Assembly: GCA_001953115.1 (NCBI GenBank)
Contig: LSSL01006332.1
Span: forward strand, 1 to 16,987
Reading direction: 5' to 3'
DNA length: 16,987 bases
Source: Smittium mucronatum
Lineage: Eukaryota; Kickxellomycota; Harpellomycetes; Harpellales; Legeriomycetaceae
Part shown: positions 1 through 11,294 of the stretch, piece after piece
Layout: the number at the start of each line of letters is the position of its first letter
Position numbering within the stretch: the first letter of the stretch is position 1
Position numbers and translations under genes: made by a program
The notes under the pieces: model-generated
Databases searched by the model: none
What the model was told of the DNA's origin: nothing
The model's input: the letters and a program-made list of their open reading frames with translations, nothing else

Positions 1-490
1 ATTCATATTATTGAAATAAACCCACTTATTGCATTGGTAGCCTAATATATTCCAAGAAACAAATTTAATTCATAAATTTATTCTAATCCTCCAAATCTCA
101 TAGCTATAGAAATACAGAACATGGGAGATTATATTATGAAGCGGATACAACACTTGTCTATTTTTATTAGTTTTTTAGGGAATATTGAAACTTATACAAA
201 AATTGTTTATTTTTATAATAAACCATAAAAATATGCCGTGATAAAATTTCTATCAAAAATATGGAAACTAGTTTTTTTTTAATGAATAATATCCCATATA
301 ATAGAAAATTTTTATTTAAATACAAATAATAATAATAATTGACATTTATTTTTCTAATTTATTATTCCAGATTTTATCGTGGGTATTTTATTGCCAATTC
401 ATGTAAGTTAGTATTTTATTTTTTTGAACTTATGTTAATTGTACTTTTTTTTTGAAGGCACTGTAAGAATTAAACGGGATTTTTTCTCCC
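1..490. other. Gene-free AT-rich DNA
   Basis: I see no coding signal, RNA gene or mobile-element end in this stretch. It is dominated by A and T homopolymers, short AT words and a small AAT-type run near 325-340. Stop codons are dense in all frames. Confidence 0.5.
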
Positions 491-499
491 AGGCCTCTT

Positions 500-672
500 A
501 AAACCGCACCTGAACCGTTATTTATTCGCTCCGGAGTTTTTCTGAACCGCTCCTAAAATGAAAGAAGTGGAGTTTTATAAGATCAATTTGGGTTTTAATT
601 CCAGAAATGAAACAGGAGCGGTAATTTTTTGTTCAGGAATGAAACCAGAACTGGAGTTTTTTTTTCAGCCGT
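500..672. repeat. GC-richer island of degenerate short repeats
   Basis: This is a compositional outlier in an AT-rich region, built of recurring words. TGAACCG occurs at 511-517 and 543-549, and GGAGTTTT at 533, 569 and 653. The segment 531-549 resembles 651-671 (C[C/T]GGAGTTTTT...CAG/CTGAACCG). Three diverged copies of a unit with core AATGAAA-x-AG-GGAG lie at about 552-580, 600-630 and 633-663, and the last two are 32 bp apart. ACCGCTCCT (546-554) is exactly inverted at 614-622, and CTCCGGAG (529-536) is a palindrome. The pattern fits a decayed minisatellite or the end of a repetitive element rather than a gene. A 64-codon ATG frame at 558-752 lies across it, but its sequence simply follows the repeat words. 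Confidence 0.6.
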
Positions 673-759
673 ATTGGCTCTCTGGTATAATTGCATATTT
701 AGAACTAGTAATCAAGATAAATATTTCTGTTATTAGTCATTATCGAAAATGAATTCAGG

Positions 760-3700
760 AAAAATTATCTAATTTATAATAAGTGAAAAAATTTATAGAT
801 TCTGTTTGAAAATTTTCAAGAGCAATTTTAAAATTACATATAAAACGAAGGCTATTTTTATTGGTTCTAATACTGGAAATGTGTTGAAAAAATACAAAAG
901 GATCATTTCAGTTTTTTTAAATAAATTCTAATCAGATTTTTTTAAAAAAAATCGCACTTTCGCTGAATATAAAGATTTTCATAAAAAAAGTCGCCATTTA
1001 TCTCTGAAAAATGGATCAAATTTAGTCAATTTTTAGAGAAATTATCGTAATGGAGTACTATTAATGATGTCGCCATGCATTAAAAAAATTTTATCCGGTT
1101 TTTTCGATAAAACTAAAGTGAAAAAAAGTTTTTACCAATTTGTGAATAACATTCATATTAATCTATAACTTCGTATAATTTAATATTTTTTTTTATTTTT
1201 ATTGGTTTCTGGAGATAAATAATAGCCCAATTAGAATTTTTAAACGGTAAAAATTATTTATTTAACTTAATTAGTTCTAAATAACTCTTTTAAATCATGA
1301 TGAAAAGTTTAATTTCGAAATGGAAAATGGGTTTTCAAAATATGCAATGTTTTTCTTAATTTTTTTTTTGTTTTTTTCCTCGAATGATCTCTAATTTCTT
1401 AAAACGGGTGCTTATAATAGGGGATTGTGTTAAATGCCGGAATTTTTTCTCTGTAAAAAACATAGGATAAAATTGCATTTAATATTTAAATAAAAAATAA
1501 TATTATATAAGTAGTAGATATTCTTTTTAATAACAGAGGCTTATCCATTAAAATTTATCACTTTCTTAATATGGAAACGTAGTGCTAATAAGGAATAAAG
1601 TTTTTGGGAAATAAAAATATTAATTCAATGAAAAATATCCTTATTTTATAAATTCATTAAAATTATTAGGGCTAGTATGTTTATTCGCTTTTATTATTTT
1701 GGTGATGTTATAAATTTATATTAAAATACGATTCAAACTAGAAAAATGTTTATTTTATAAAGATTTTCAAATATTATAATCCAATGGTTTTGTTTTATTT
1801 TATCAATTAGGTATGATTTTTAAATGTAACTCAATCTATGCAATAAAATATATATTAGTAACATCAATTTTATCAAATTAAATAAGTTGTAAAATTTTAA
1901 TAGAAAATATCTTATCTCAAGGAGCTTTTCCCATAAAAAACTCTCAATTACACCAAATTTTAATATGTTTATTATTACATAAATTGAAGTAATTTCCCAA
2001 TAGCCATAATGAGTTTTTTATTAATTAACGGGAGGTTCTATCGATCAATTCAATTATATTTTAAAAAAGATTGTATGCATTAAGATATTGATAATGCATT
2101 TTTATATATAATTATTTTTATTTGAATGTCAAATTTCATTTCTTTAAAGAAAATATATTTATTAATCAAAAAAAATATTATAAAATAGGGCTTTTTATTT
2201 TTTATAACAATTTTTTTAACGAATAAAACACGTGTAAAAAAAAACAATTGGGGATTAGCAATTTGACCCTTTCCATTTCTACTAATTTTCTTGACAAATA
2301 TTTAATGATGCATTATTACGTTAGTTTCTCTATTATGTTGCAATAAAGGGAAATCAATTTTTAAATTTTATCAAAAATGAGAGCTGATGTAAGAGTTAAA
2401 TTATATTTTGGATTTCAGAAGACATATTAATTGAAGAAATCAGCGGGCCAGCAAATTAATTATGGAAAAAGCAAAATGTTAAACATGTAGGATTGTTTAT
2501 ATGTTTCTTTAACATTTTTTCAATATTAAAACAGTTTTTTAAACCTTTTTCCTTAAAGATTTTTTAACCTAAAAAATTAAAGTTAATTTCTATTGGATTT
2601 ATAAAAATTAAAAAATAATTTTACTCAGTTTGGGCAAAGGAATGTAATTATAGGAAAAAATAATTAATTTCGTATCTTTTAAAGGTCTAGATTGTGTAAG
2701 ACCCAGATAATGTCTAGATTTTTCGTTTTTATCTTAGGTTTTAAAATTTCTATTGAGAAATAATTCACCTCTTTTGAGTAAATATTATAAAGCTTTAAAT
2801 TTTTAATATGTACCCATTTTTTGAAAATATATAAAGTCTAGTTATATTGAATGCTATATCTTTACAATATGTAAAAAAAAGTTAGAAAGCAAAAAAAAAC
2901 ATGCCCACCTCCCCCGAAATATCAATAATAATAAAAATTATACCTATTTGTATTTTGCAGTTAATAAAATTTTCAAAAAATATTTATAAAGTAAGTAAAA
3001 TATATTCGGTAATATTTTAAAAGTTTAATAATAAAAAATTCAATTATAATGTCCGATAATAAATATTTAAAAGATTAAAGTTTAACGAATTCAAAAAAAA
3101 TGTATAAGTTTACCGTATTATGGCGGATATATTTTTTATGAAGGTTTAACTCGACAGAATAGTAAAATATAATATTGTTACATGATTAGATAAAAATGGA
3201 TATTTAAATATATAAATTTTTCTAAGGGTAAAATAAAAGAAATAGAACTATCAATCCAAACCTTTTCAAATACTTCTCTTGTGTTATTTTGATAAATATG
3301 AGAGTTTATGTAATATTAATAGCATTAAATTAAGTTGAATAGTGTATTTTATTGAATATTTTTTTAATTTAGACTTTGGGCTTTTTCATATCGATATATG
3401 GCGGATTTTATTAATATTTTTTTACTTTAAAGATGATTATCAATGAATAATTTTGAATTTTGAATTTTCAATAAAAAATAATATTAATATTCATTTCGGA
3501 ATTTAAAATTATGGTGTAATTTTTAATTTTTTTCACACCCCTTAAATTATGAAATATGTTTTTTTTGGAAAAGATCCAAAAGTTTCAATTTATATTTACT
3601 TCCGTAAAAATATTTTCTATTCAATTGAATTAAAAAAATAAATTCAACGAAAAGATCAAAAAATCTTTTAATCGCAAACAAAAATATTTTTGAAATAATT

Positions 3701-6150
3701 AGTTATTTTTAATAATTATTTTTTTGAGACTTTATTTTCTTAAATGTTTTTATGATGTTTTGAAATGAAATGGAAAATTTTCTAGGATTCTATTTTCTAA
3801 TAGTGAATTTTTACTTGCTTTCGTAAAATCGATTCAGTAATATTTTTTTTAATATTCTGTAGATTAAATTATGTACACACGTTAAAAATTATTTTCTAAC
3901 AAAAGATTTATTTGCCCGATAAATTTTGTAGAATAATTCTCCTTTTTTCATTATTTATTTTTAGAAATAATTTTATTACGCCCATAAAAAAAATTTAAAT
4001 TATATTATTAATAAAAATTTTAAGCCTTCACACCTTAGATATTAAATCAATATAAATCAAATCTACTATTTAATAGTAAAAATCGAAAATAACTATTCAT
4101 GAGATAGTAATTTTAAATTTTATCTTTTTCAAAAAGCAAAAATAAAATTTTCTTTAGCTAAATTTCTTCGCAAAGTGAGAATAATACATTAAAATCGTAA
4201 AAAAAAATCATGAAACGAATTTTCTTCCTTTATATTTTACAAATATTTTTTTATGTTCGAGATTTTTTTTACCATAATTTATTTAAATAAAAAGAATCAA
4301 AATGAATTTCATTAATATCCCATACTTTTTTCAAAAAAAAAAAGTTAAACGATTAATTTTATCATAATATATTTGATTTATCAGCAAAATAGAATAAATA
4401 ATATGCTTTATTATTTAATATATGTATCTTTATACGTTTTACGGTACTTTATTTACATAATATATAAAATTATGTATATAAATATAAGAATAAAGTGGAA
4501 TTTTATGCATATTACAAGAAAAAAAGGAGGCTTTTGTTACAAAACATAATCTAAAAGCTGTTAGTATAGAGCTATCAATACTGAATGATTACTAGGTTTT
4601 ATAATATATATATTAATGATTTTTTTCTCAAGTTCTAGGAATAAAATAAATATTTTTATAAAAAAGCAGAAATATAATCTTTGATTCTTAATGTTTTAAT
4701 AAAAAAATGTATAAATCTCTTAATAGCAATAAACATTTTTTTAACATAAATATAAAGGCTCAGCTTTTTATAACTTGGAGAGAATATTTTTCTACAACAA
4801 ATTTACCGCCTCAATTAAAATTTAAATTAATTTATGCTGTTTTGAGCATTTAAAAAATCAAAAAAATTTAAAATCGAGTTGAGATTGTATTTTTATTTAG
4901 TTCTAATTATTTTTAAAAATCATAAAATTAAAACCCAAAAACCCTATTTTATGTATCCTGATGATGTAGAAAATAAAACAAAAAGTTACTTTTTTTTATG
5001 AAGTATATAATATATCTAAAGATAGAGTATAAATTTATTAAAAACAACATAATGTACTAATTATAATAATGAGCGTTTATTATATATATTTTTTATACAT
5101 AGAGCAAAAAGCAATTAAATTAAATTTCATATATGCTAATAAAGTATTTAAAGATACGGGAGTGATTAATTAAAATTGTTCGAGAAATATAATTAGAGAA
5201 ATATTTTTCTATCTATTTCTAACTAAAATCAAGATATTTTATAAACAAGAAAACACGAAAGAAAAAAAAAGCTATCGATAGTCAAATATTCTAAAAAGTA
5301 AATAAATTTTGCTAATTCGCAATATATTTTTTTTAAAATTTTTTTTATTCTCATAAAAAGTACAATTTTTTAATGAATTTCTTATCAGAAAATATAATGT
5401 AGTGTATATTAATCTACCATGATTTTTTTTTATGAATGATAATTTATTAGCCTTTTGAGTCACAAAAATATATACTATAACTTTACTATAATATATAAAA
5501 TAGAAACTAATAAGAAATTCAAAAAAATCTGTTGAAGTTTTTTTATTATTCTACCTTAAAATTACATAATGATATTTGCTTATTCGATTGCATTGGATTT
5601 TTTTTTTATAATAATCATAATTTAAAAGCATAAAAAACATTAATTTGTATTTTTTATTATTTATAAATGATTAGAATATAATTATAAAATTCTGTTCAGT
5701 GTGTATAATAATTTTAAAAAAAAAAAATCTAAATATATTAAAATTTTGATTTTTTTGGGTGAAATTATTATGTGATAATTCTCAAAATGAAAAAGAAACT
5801 TTTTATTTTCAGTAATTTGAAATTACACAAATTATCCTATTACAAAACGGAAGAAATTAAAATTTCCACATTTTTACGCAAAATGACTAAAAATTTAAAA
5901 ATTCCATATATTACTAATCTTTTTTCATAATATTTTTATATTAAAAAACAATTAGGTAAAAAAAATTAGAATTCAAGCATGTTTATTGGTGAATATCTTA
6001 TTCTTATCGCGTTTTTTACCTATTCGGATAGAACCAATAGTTTTTTTTGAGTATTATAAAAATTCAATAGAAGTTTTTAGATGTACATTTATCAAAGAGA
6101 GCTAGTTAAAAATTCGTATCAGAATTTATAATATACACTTATATAGCTCA
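760..6150. other. Long gene-free AT-rich tract
   Basis: About 5.4 kb without a recognisable gene, RNA or transposon. Homopolymers of 8-10 A or T are frequent and all frames are cut by stops. A few short open stretches were read and not recognised. They lie on the plus strand near 1380-1475, 4500-4596 (about 32 codons) and 5972-6107 (about 45 codons). They may be fragments of old coding sequence or chance. TATGGCGGAT occurs twice (3119-3128 and 3397-3406), which is unusual for this composition but has no other support. Confidence 0.45.
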
Positions 6151-6208
6151 CCAATAGTGTTTATTAAGATTTAAAATTCCTGTTTATTTCCTTGAATTCA
6201 ATCTTATA

Positions 6209-6570
6209 TCAGTGATTCGATTTTTTAACATCAAAATTTAGATAATTAGCTATGTCATTTTTTATATTATTGTCAAAACCTACTCAATTACGCATTTTGA
6301 GCCCCATTGAATGTTCTGGATTTAAATTAATGCGGGCTTCAGAATGACCAATAATATTTACATATAAGATTTTTTTTTTGATAATTATCTCCAAATAAAA
6401 TAGAATTTAAAATATTATGATTGCATTTTTCTGGAACATCTTTGTTTTTCCTTTTAAAATATATTTACATATCACATTTATATTAAGGAAACTAATATTT
6501 TTTCAACATTTTTAATCAAAATACCCAGATAAACTGGCATTTTTCCACATATTAAAAAATTATCAAATCA
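6209..6570 (-). pseudogene. Unassigned degenerate coding relic
   Basis: On the minus strand three overlapping stretches read like protein rather than AT noise, in different frames. The first (about 6570 down to 6478) contains LICGKMPVYLGILIKNVEKI. The second (about 6440 to 6339) contains DVPEKCNHNILNSILFGDNY. The third (about 6366 to 6209) contains GHSEARINLNPEHSMGLKMR and then one in-frame TGA (6284-6286). Residues such as C, G, P, H and R are enriched compared with translations of the surrounding AT-rich DNA. The relic needs at least two frameshifts to join and has no start. I considered a PIF1/Helitron-type helicase because of the GK-x-V-x-LG string, but the spacing of the later motifs does not fit. 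I do not assign a family. A longer minus-strand frame at 6629-6847 lies just upstream and could be part of the same relic or chance. Confidence 0.28.
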
Positions 6571-7208
6571 ATCTTTTTTATTTTTTGTCAAAAATGTGAC
6601 ATACTCTTTATTTGTAGAAAAAAAATTCTCATTGTTCATTTTGCATAAAAAAAGACCCTGAAATCGACAAAAAAATGTTATTTAATAAGAAAATTGTTTT
6701 TTTTATGCAAAAGTATAAGGTATAATTCATAAATTTTAACATTATTTTACGATAAAAGCCTATTGCACAAAAAAAACGAACCAAGCTCTTTATACTTTCA
6801 GTTATGTTTATATAATAATTCCCCTCTATATTATTTCTACTTTCCAAATTATGAGTTCTATTAAAGCAAAAAACATACCGTTGGCCTAGGGAAATATAGA
6901 AACTTTCTCGAAAGTATATCTATAGAAATTTAATCAAAATAATGGAATAATTATTTAATCAAAATTTTGCAGCGTATTTTACTATTATTTTAATAATAAC
7001 AAAAAAATTGGTTGCGCATATAAAATGAAATAAGAAATTTCTTAAAAAGTGACCGAAGTTTTTTTATAGTGGTTCACACACTAAAAATGGTACTGGGATG
7101 TTCTCAAAACCCTTATATCACTTAAAAAAAGAAAAGAATTTTTAAATCTAGAAATGAGTTTTTGAAAGAATTATTAAACCATTCAGAATTTCCAGAAAAT
7201 TATTTTAA

Positions 7209-7986
7209 CAAGGAATACCTATTTCAATTCTAGATATATTTATCTGTAAATATAATATATTTAAGCTCAAAAATAAAAAGACAAACTACATTGAAGATAT
7301 ATATTCGATAAGGGAAAAATATTATCAATATATTATCAATATATTATCGAATAATAGTCGATTTTATACCAGCATGAAAAATAATGATAAATTAAAGCTA
7401 TCAATATTCTCAAAAAAAGCCATTGAAAAATATAAAAATCTAAATTTTTTGCAAATTGATGGGGCTTAAAAATTAATGGTCTATATATATCCAGTGATAA
7501 ATATCTGATACTCTGAATCTAATAGAAAATTCTTTCCAATTACGATATGTTTGGTAGAGAAGGAAACAGAGGGTTTCTATATTGGGTTTTAAATAAATTG
7601 AAAGAAAAAAAATTTCTATTTCAGGTTTAAATTTAGAGAAAGAAACTTTAGTAGCAGGCAATGCAGCTGTAATCACCTATTCAATTGAGAAAATATCCCC
7701 GTTAGCAGAAAGATTAAACTGCCATTTTATTACCTTCAAATATTTTAGAAGATTCTGTGCTAGATACGAAAATTTGAAAAGAAGCTCTTCGATGATTTAA
7801 ATTTTTTATAAGGATGTTGATGCAGAGAGATTTTTGAAAAGGGAAAAGATATATTTATTCGAAAATGGGATGAAAATTGAGAAACGAAAATGTAAAATAA
7901 TTTTGTTAAAAAAAAATTTTTCAATAAAAATCAAAATTGATATGAGGGTGCAAATATTTTTGGGCCCAGTACAAATAGCGCTATAA
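7209..7986 (+). pseudogene. MULE (Mutator-like) transposase relic
   Basis: Remnant of a Mutator-like element transposase, a DDE cut-and-paste enzyme. The first frame runs from 7209 to 7589 with stops at 7467 and 7506. Its first 86 codons are uninterrupted, which is long for this composition. It carries KYKNLNFLQIDGA, matching the MULE 'iDGt' first catalytic Asp (codon 7458-7460), then FFPITICLVEKETEGFYIGF, matching the conserved 'P-a-f-l-v-e-E-t-x-x-w' block. After a frameshift, 7597-7986 continues with ETLVAGNAAVITYSIEKI and ISPLAERLNCHFITFKYF. This matches the 'lvtDg...A' second-Asp block and the 'P-x6-C-x-x-H' motif with exact P-to-C spacing. The second Asp position reads Gly (7657-7659) and the His of C-x2-H reads Ile. 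Another stop is at 7798. Upstream, 7070-7130 might be remains of an N-terminal zinc finger, but this is weak. Terminal repeats were not found. A piggyBac reading was tried and fits less well. Confidence 0.65.
7321..7349. repeat. 11-bp tandem repeat, about 2.6 copies
   Basis: ATTATCAATAT is repeated exactly at 7321-7331 and 7332-7342 and continues as ATTATCG. It sits inside the open N-terminal part of the MULE relic, and its 11-bp period would shift the reading frame if copy number changed. The relic frame nevertheless stays open through it. Confidence 0.7.
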
Positions 7987-8221
7987 AAAGATTAAATTTA
8001 AATTGAAAGACGATTAATTTTTTTATAAACGCAAAGAAGATTTTGGGATTTATGGACTCAATAATATAAATATTCGACGAAAAAAAAGATATTAAAAATA
8101 AATCAAAGCCTATATAAAATATCATAAATTTGGTTAATATTTATATTCGAGGTAATTACAAAGATATTTCGATAAAAATAATGGTTTGATTTACTAATTT
8201 CATTTCGAAAAACCCCCGCTG

Positions 8222-8241
8222 CTCAAAAAAAAGTTTTTGAG
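8222..8241. repeat. Short perfect hairpin next to a C5 run
   Basis: CTCAAAAA (8222-8229) pairs with TTTTTGAG (8234-8241) around a 4-base loop. Just upstream, AAAAACCCCCGC (about 8209-8220) is a rare GC-rich word here. It resembles AAAACCCCGCC, the inward reading of the element end at 9997-10014. It could be the worn left end of the Tc1/IS630-type element that follows, but it lacks the outer CAGT and TA, so this is only a suggestion. Confidence 0.35.
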
Positions 8242-8805
8242 TTTGAATTCGTGAAATTAAACAAGATTTATATCACTTTAAATGGTAGTTTAATAGTTTA
8301 ATGCAATAGAAATATAACCAGCTTTACTGACATAAAAAAAAAAATGTTATCGCGTATATACTATACTAATCGATTTTGGAAAAAACTAATTTGGTTTCAA
8401 AAACCATAATGGGAATAAAAAAAAAGAGTTAGAAAAAGTTCCATTATAAGAAGGAAGCCTCTAAGTTTTTATTAGTTCTTTATTTATCTATATTTAAAAA
8501 TTTTAGTCATAAAAAATTTAAAAAGAAAATTGTGTAATCTTATAAAAGCAAAAAATTTTATATTTGCTTTACTCGAATTTATTAATAAAGCCAAATGAAA
8601 AAAAGACAGAATGTTAAATTCATAGTTAGTCTAAATCGTAATATTTAATAATAACCATCTATTTCACGTATTTTTTCCCTTTAAAATTTTACAGTTTAAA
8701 TTCAAAAATTATAATGCTAGAGAAGTATTTATATATATTTTTTCTACTCAGAAACTTTATCCGCCCGCTTTTATTTTAAAAAAAATATCCAGAATTTCTT
8801 TCGAC

Positions 8806-9320
8806 TTGAGTATTTATAAAACTAAAGTTGGGAAGATCATTCTAAAACCAAAAAGGGATATTTATATGGAGCTCAAAGATAAATTAGATTTTAAATATTT
8901 CTATCTAGATAGAACTCACTTTTATTGTACGTGGTTATATTGTTATTATGGTATTGGTTTCCAATGGAAAAAAAATGTAACCGATTATTCGTATGCAGAA
9001 CAATAGTTTAACAGAAAAAATCATTTATTTTGGCTCTAAATTACAAGGTTATATTCTTTAAAAATCACCAGCACAAGGATACGGGAATTTTCATTCACTG
9101 GCGAATTTTAATCCCGAAAAAAAAAATCGAAAATGAAAGATATATAGAAGAAAGATGCGTAATTTATTCTATTGAATATAATGATATCTTAATATCTTCA
9201 ATTGTTTTTTTCATCTAATAATATTGAAATCGGTCTTTTTTCAATTAACTGCAAATTACCTATCCAAAAAAATCAGCACCCATTTGAATGTGTAATAAAG
9301 CTGTATATTAAAATTTATTG
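8806..9320 (+). pseudogene. Tc1/IS630-type transposase relic (DDE_3-like)
   Basis: Central and C-terminal remains of a Tc1/mariner-superfamily transposase. The frame 8806-9006 has a basic stretch LKPKRDIYMELKDKLDF, then YFYLDRTHFYCTWLYCYYG. This fits the 'v-f-i-D-E-s-x-f...yG' block, with the first Asp at 8908-8910. A frameshift near 9005 leads to the frame from about 9012. It reads KKSFILALNYKVIFFK and then FIHWRILIPKKKIENER, matching 'y-s-l-i-a-A-i...g-v-i' and 'F-x-x-F-L-x-x-L-i-p'. The DN-x-x-x-H block is reduced to VIYSIEYNDI. Three stops follow (9216-9227), then ITYPKKSAPI-stop-MCNK. This fits 'LPPYSP-x-LNPIE-x-x-x-x-K', with the catalytic Glu codon replaced by TGA (9285-9287). The spacing from the DN block to this site is about 33-36 residues, close to DD34E. 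The N-terminus, expected from about 8.4 kb, is not readable. Confidence 0.6.
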
Positions 9321-9983
9321 TTTGTTTTTTACCTTCACTACAGAATAAAAGAGTCTACTTAAAGCATAGTACCAATTTTGAGAGTTTTATAATAAAAAAA
9401 GTTCAAAATTAAGTTCAAAATATACACTGAATCATAGGGGGGGAAAAATCCAATTTCATCAATTAGTTGCAAAAGTAAGAATACATATTTAATATTATCT
9501 CAGTAAACATAAATTATTCCTTTTTCTGGCTGAAAAAAACCCAAATTTCTTTAAAAATAAATATATCAATACAATAGATTAATACAAAAAAAATTTAAAA
9601 TTCATTTCTCAATTAATTTTTAATGGAATTTGTGTGGAAAAATACTTTGTTTTAAACAAAAATTATGGAATTTTTTTTTAATCTGTGAATAAATACTTTT
9701 TTCTGTTGAATTTTAATTATAAGTGTGGGTCATTAATAGTCTCCCTTTATTATAAAGGAATGGGGGTATTTCCATAAGTAAAAAAATTGAAATTTTTATT
9801 GGAGGAGTCTGTATGATTTTTGAAATTCAATTTATAAATCTAATAAGATACTGGAAACCCATATTCACAAATGATAATTCAAAAATAAATAAATTTTATG
9901 CTATCCAATATGCTTAATTTCGACACAAATACTGAACCACCAATAATTTAAATAATTGATAAATTTTTTATAGTGAAGATTTA

Positions 9984-10014
9984 AGGAACTGCGGAATTAG
10001 GCGGGGTTTTACTG
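9984..10014. repeat. Terminal inverted repeat, right end of a Tc1/mariner-superfamily element
   Basis: The stretch ends GGCGGGGTTTTACTG and is followed by TA (10015-10016), the usual target duplication of this superfamily. Read inward it starts CAGTAAAACCCCGCCTAA. TTAGGCGGGGTTTTACTGTA (9997-10016) matches 13585-13604, the pogo-like right end, at 17 of 20 bases. It most simply closes the element carrying the transposase relic at 8806-9320, about 0.7 kb to the left. The matching left end is uncertain (see the C5 run near 8213). Confidence 0.6.
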
Positions 10015-10016
10015 TA

Positions 10017-10452
10017 TAGGATTTTATTTTAAGGAAAATCGAGTAAAAAATTCTGGAAAAACACTAGTAGAATCCATGTAGGTATATATAAGATTATTAT
10101 CTTAAATTTTAGTTAACATTCTAACGGTTTAGAAATGATTAGCTTAGGCGAAACTAAATTTATTTATATAGTATGAAATCACCATCCTAGTCGTTTAAAT
10201 GTATGTTGAATGAATAAGGTATGCATTATTTCCGATTAATGAATTTAATAAGGTCGGATTTTGTGATTTTAAATGGTGACATTTATTGGTGAATATATGT
10301 GATATTTTATGAAAAAAATATCTAGCATTTTCGTGTAAAAGTCGTAACTTTTTTACCTTTTTTATTGAAAAAGATACGGAATCGTGCAAAAAAGGAATGA
10401 TTTTTTGTAACAGTGTTTAAGAATGTGGATAAAAAACATGGTAATATATAAA
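10017..10452. other. Spacer between two element ends, no gene seen
   Basis: AT-rich DNA between the right end at 10014 and the left end of the pogo-like element at 10455. It is slightly richer in G on the plus strand than its surroundings. A 64-codon minus-strand frame (10195-10389) shows no family resemblance and is treated as chance. Confidence 0.4.
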
Positions 10453-10454
10453 TA

Positions 10455-10479
10455 CGGTGTTGCTCCGATAAGTGAACAT
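10455..10479. repeat. Left terminal inverted repeat of the pogo-like element (worn)
   Basis: CGGTGTTGCTCCGATAAGTG follows TA at 10453-10454. Against the inward reading of the right end (CAGTATTACCCCGCTTAAG) it shows four transitions in the first 13 bases. It then needs a one-base gap before the shared TAAG. GC-rich matches like this are rare in the surrounding DNA, but chance is not excluded. Confidence 0.5.
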
Positions 10480-10594
10480 TTTTAATTCAGATTCAAATTG
10501 CACAATGAGCAATAAAAAATATAATCGATTTTTAAGTTTATAAGGTTCCTAATAATTGACTGATTGAAAATTATTATTTTTCCTTTTAAAAAAG

Positions 10595-10686
10595 TTTTCA
10601 TGAGATTGGGGAGAATTTATTTTTTATTTTTGCTCATGAAAATAAATTTATTTTTTATTTTTGCTCATGAAAATAAATTTATTTTT
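10595..10686. repeat. 31-bp tandem repeat with an inverted partner
   Basis: A unit containing TTTATTTTTTATTTTTGCTC and then ATGAAAATAAA is repeated with a 31-bp period. Copies are at 10614-10643, 10644-10674 and a partial copy at 10675-10686. The first two full copies are essentially identical, suggesting recent duplication in otherwise decayed DNA. Each unit contains CTCATGAAAA (10633-10642 and 10664-10673). Its exact inverse, TTTTCATGAG, lies just upstream at 10595-10604, so either copy can pair with it as a 10-bp stem. Confidence 0.85.
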
Positions 10687-10689
10687 GAG

Positions 10690-11290
10690 TTATCATGATG
10701 CAATTAGATATATTTTTTGATGTTTTAAAGTAAATATTTTTTATTAAACGAGTTCATATTTATTTTCTATTACATAATTTAAATTACATATTTGATTGCA
10801 CTCGGTCTTACATATCTTTTTTGGAAAAAGATCTAATATTTTTAACCATCTTATGTAGAATGTTTAAATGAATCTAATTGGAGCGGATTACATCAATTAA
10901 ACATATTTTTATAACAAACGTATAATTAAATAATCAATAAAAATATTATTAAACGAGAAAGATATCAATAAAAAGAATATTAAAATCCCAACTATTCATT
11001 TTTGGAGAAGTTATTGAATTAAATTTTGAAAAACTTAATAATAACTTTATTAATTCCACTGATATTCTTATAATGTCCAAATATAAAACCATTAAGTTTT
11101 TTATAGAATAGGAAAGATAATTTAAAAGATGGTTTAAGTATTATTAAATAAATATTATTTGAACTTTCAACATTTATTAAAAATAAAATACTAAAAATAA
11201 TAAATGGAAAATTTTCAAAAATAATAAAGAAAGAGTTAGTTGAGCTAGAATTTCTGAAGCTAAAAGACAGATAATAATAATTTTTTTGAA
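10690..11290. other. 5' part of the pogo-like element, no readable coding
   Basis: AT-rich DNA between the tandem repeat and the first recognisable transposase residues. The transposase start and the beginning of its first helix-turn-helix should lie toward the right end of this stretch, but no continuous frame or plausible start codon is visible. Confidence 0.4.
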
Positions 11291-11294
11291 ATAT

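Noticed and set aside
558..752. 64-codon plus-strand frame starting with ATG
   Set aside because: It lies on the degenerate repeat island and its residues follow the repeat words. It has no domain, signal or family likeness.
2021..2040. Possible Tc1/mariner-type right end (AACGGGAGGTTCTA)
   Set aside because: It resembles GGTTCTACTGTA-type ends, but the final ACTGTA is absent and no partner or transposase relic is nearby.
6209..6600. PIF1/Helitron helicase relic
   Set aside because: One string resembles the GK-x-V-x-LGGDF-R-Q block, but the DFRQ residues are missing and the distance to a possible GLCNGTR-like string is far too short.
5272..6847. Minus-strand frames at 5272-5463 and 6629-6847
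   Set aside because: Residue content is K, N, I, L, F and Y as expected for translated AT-rich noise, and no motif is visible. The second might belong to the nearby unassigned relic but adds nothing readable.
7473..7676. 67-codon minus-strand frame
   Set aside because: Antisense shadow of the MULE relic.
7440..7990. piggyBac transposase relic
   Set aside because: A first reading matched some piggyBac-like strings, but the MULE blocks (iDG, the P-x-x-x-x-L-V-E-x-E-T block, P-x6-C-x-x-H) fit in order and spacing without forcing, and piggyBac's DN-F-F block does not.
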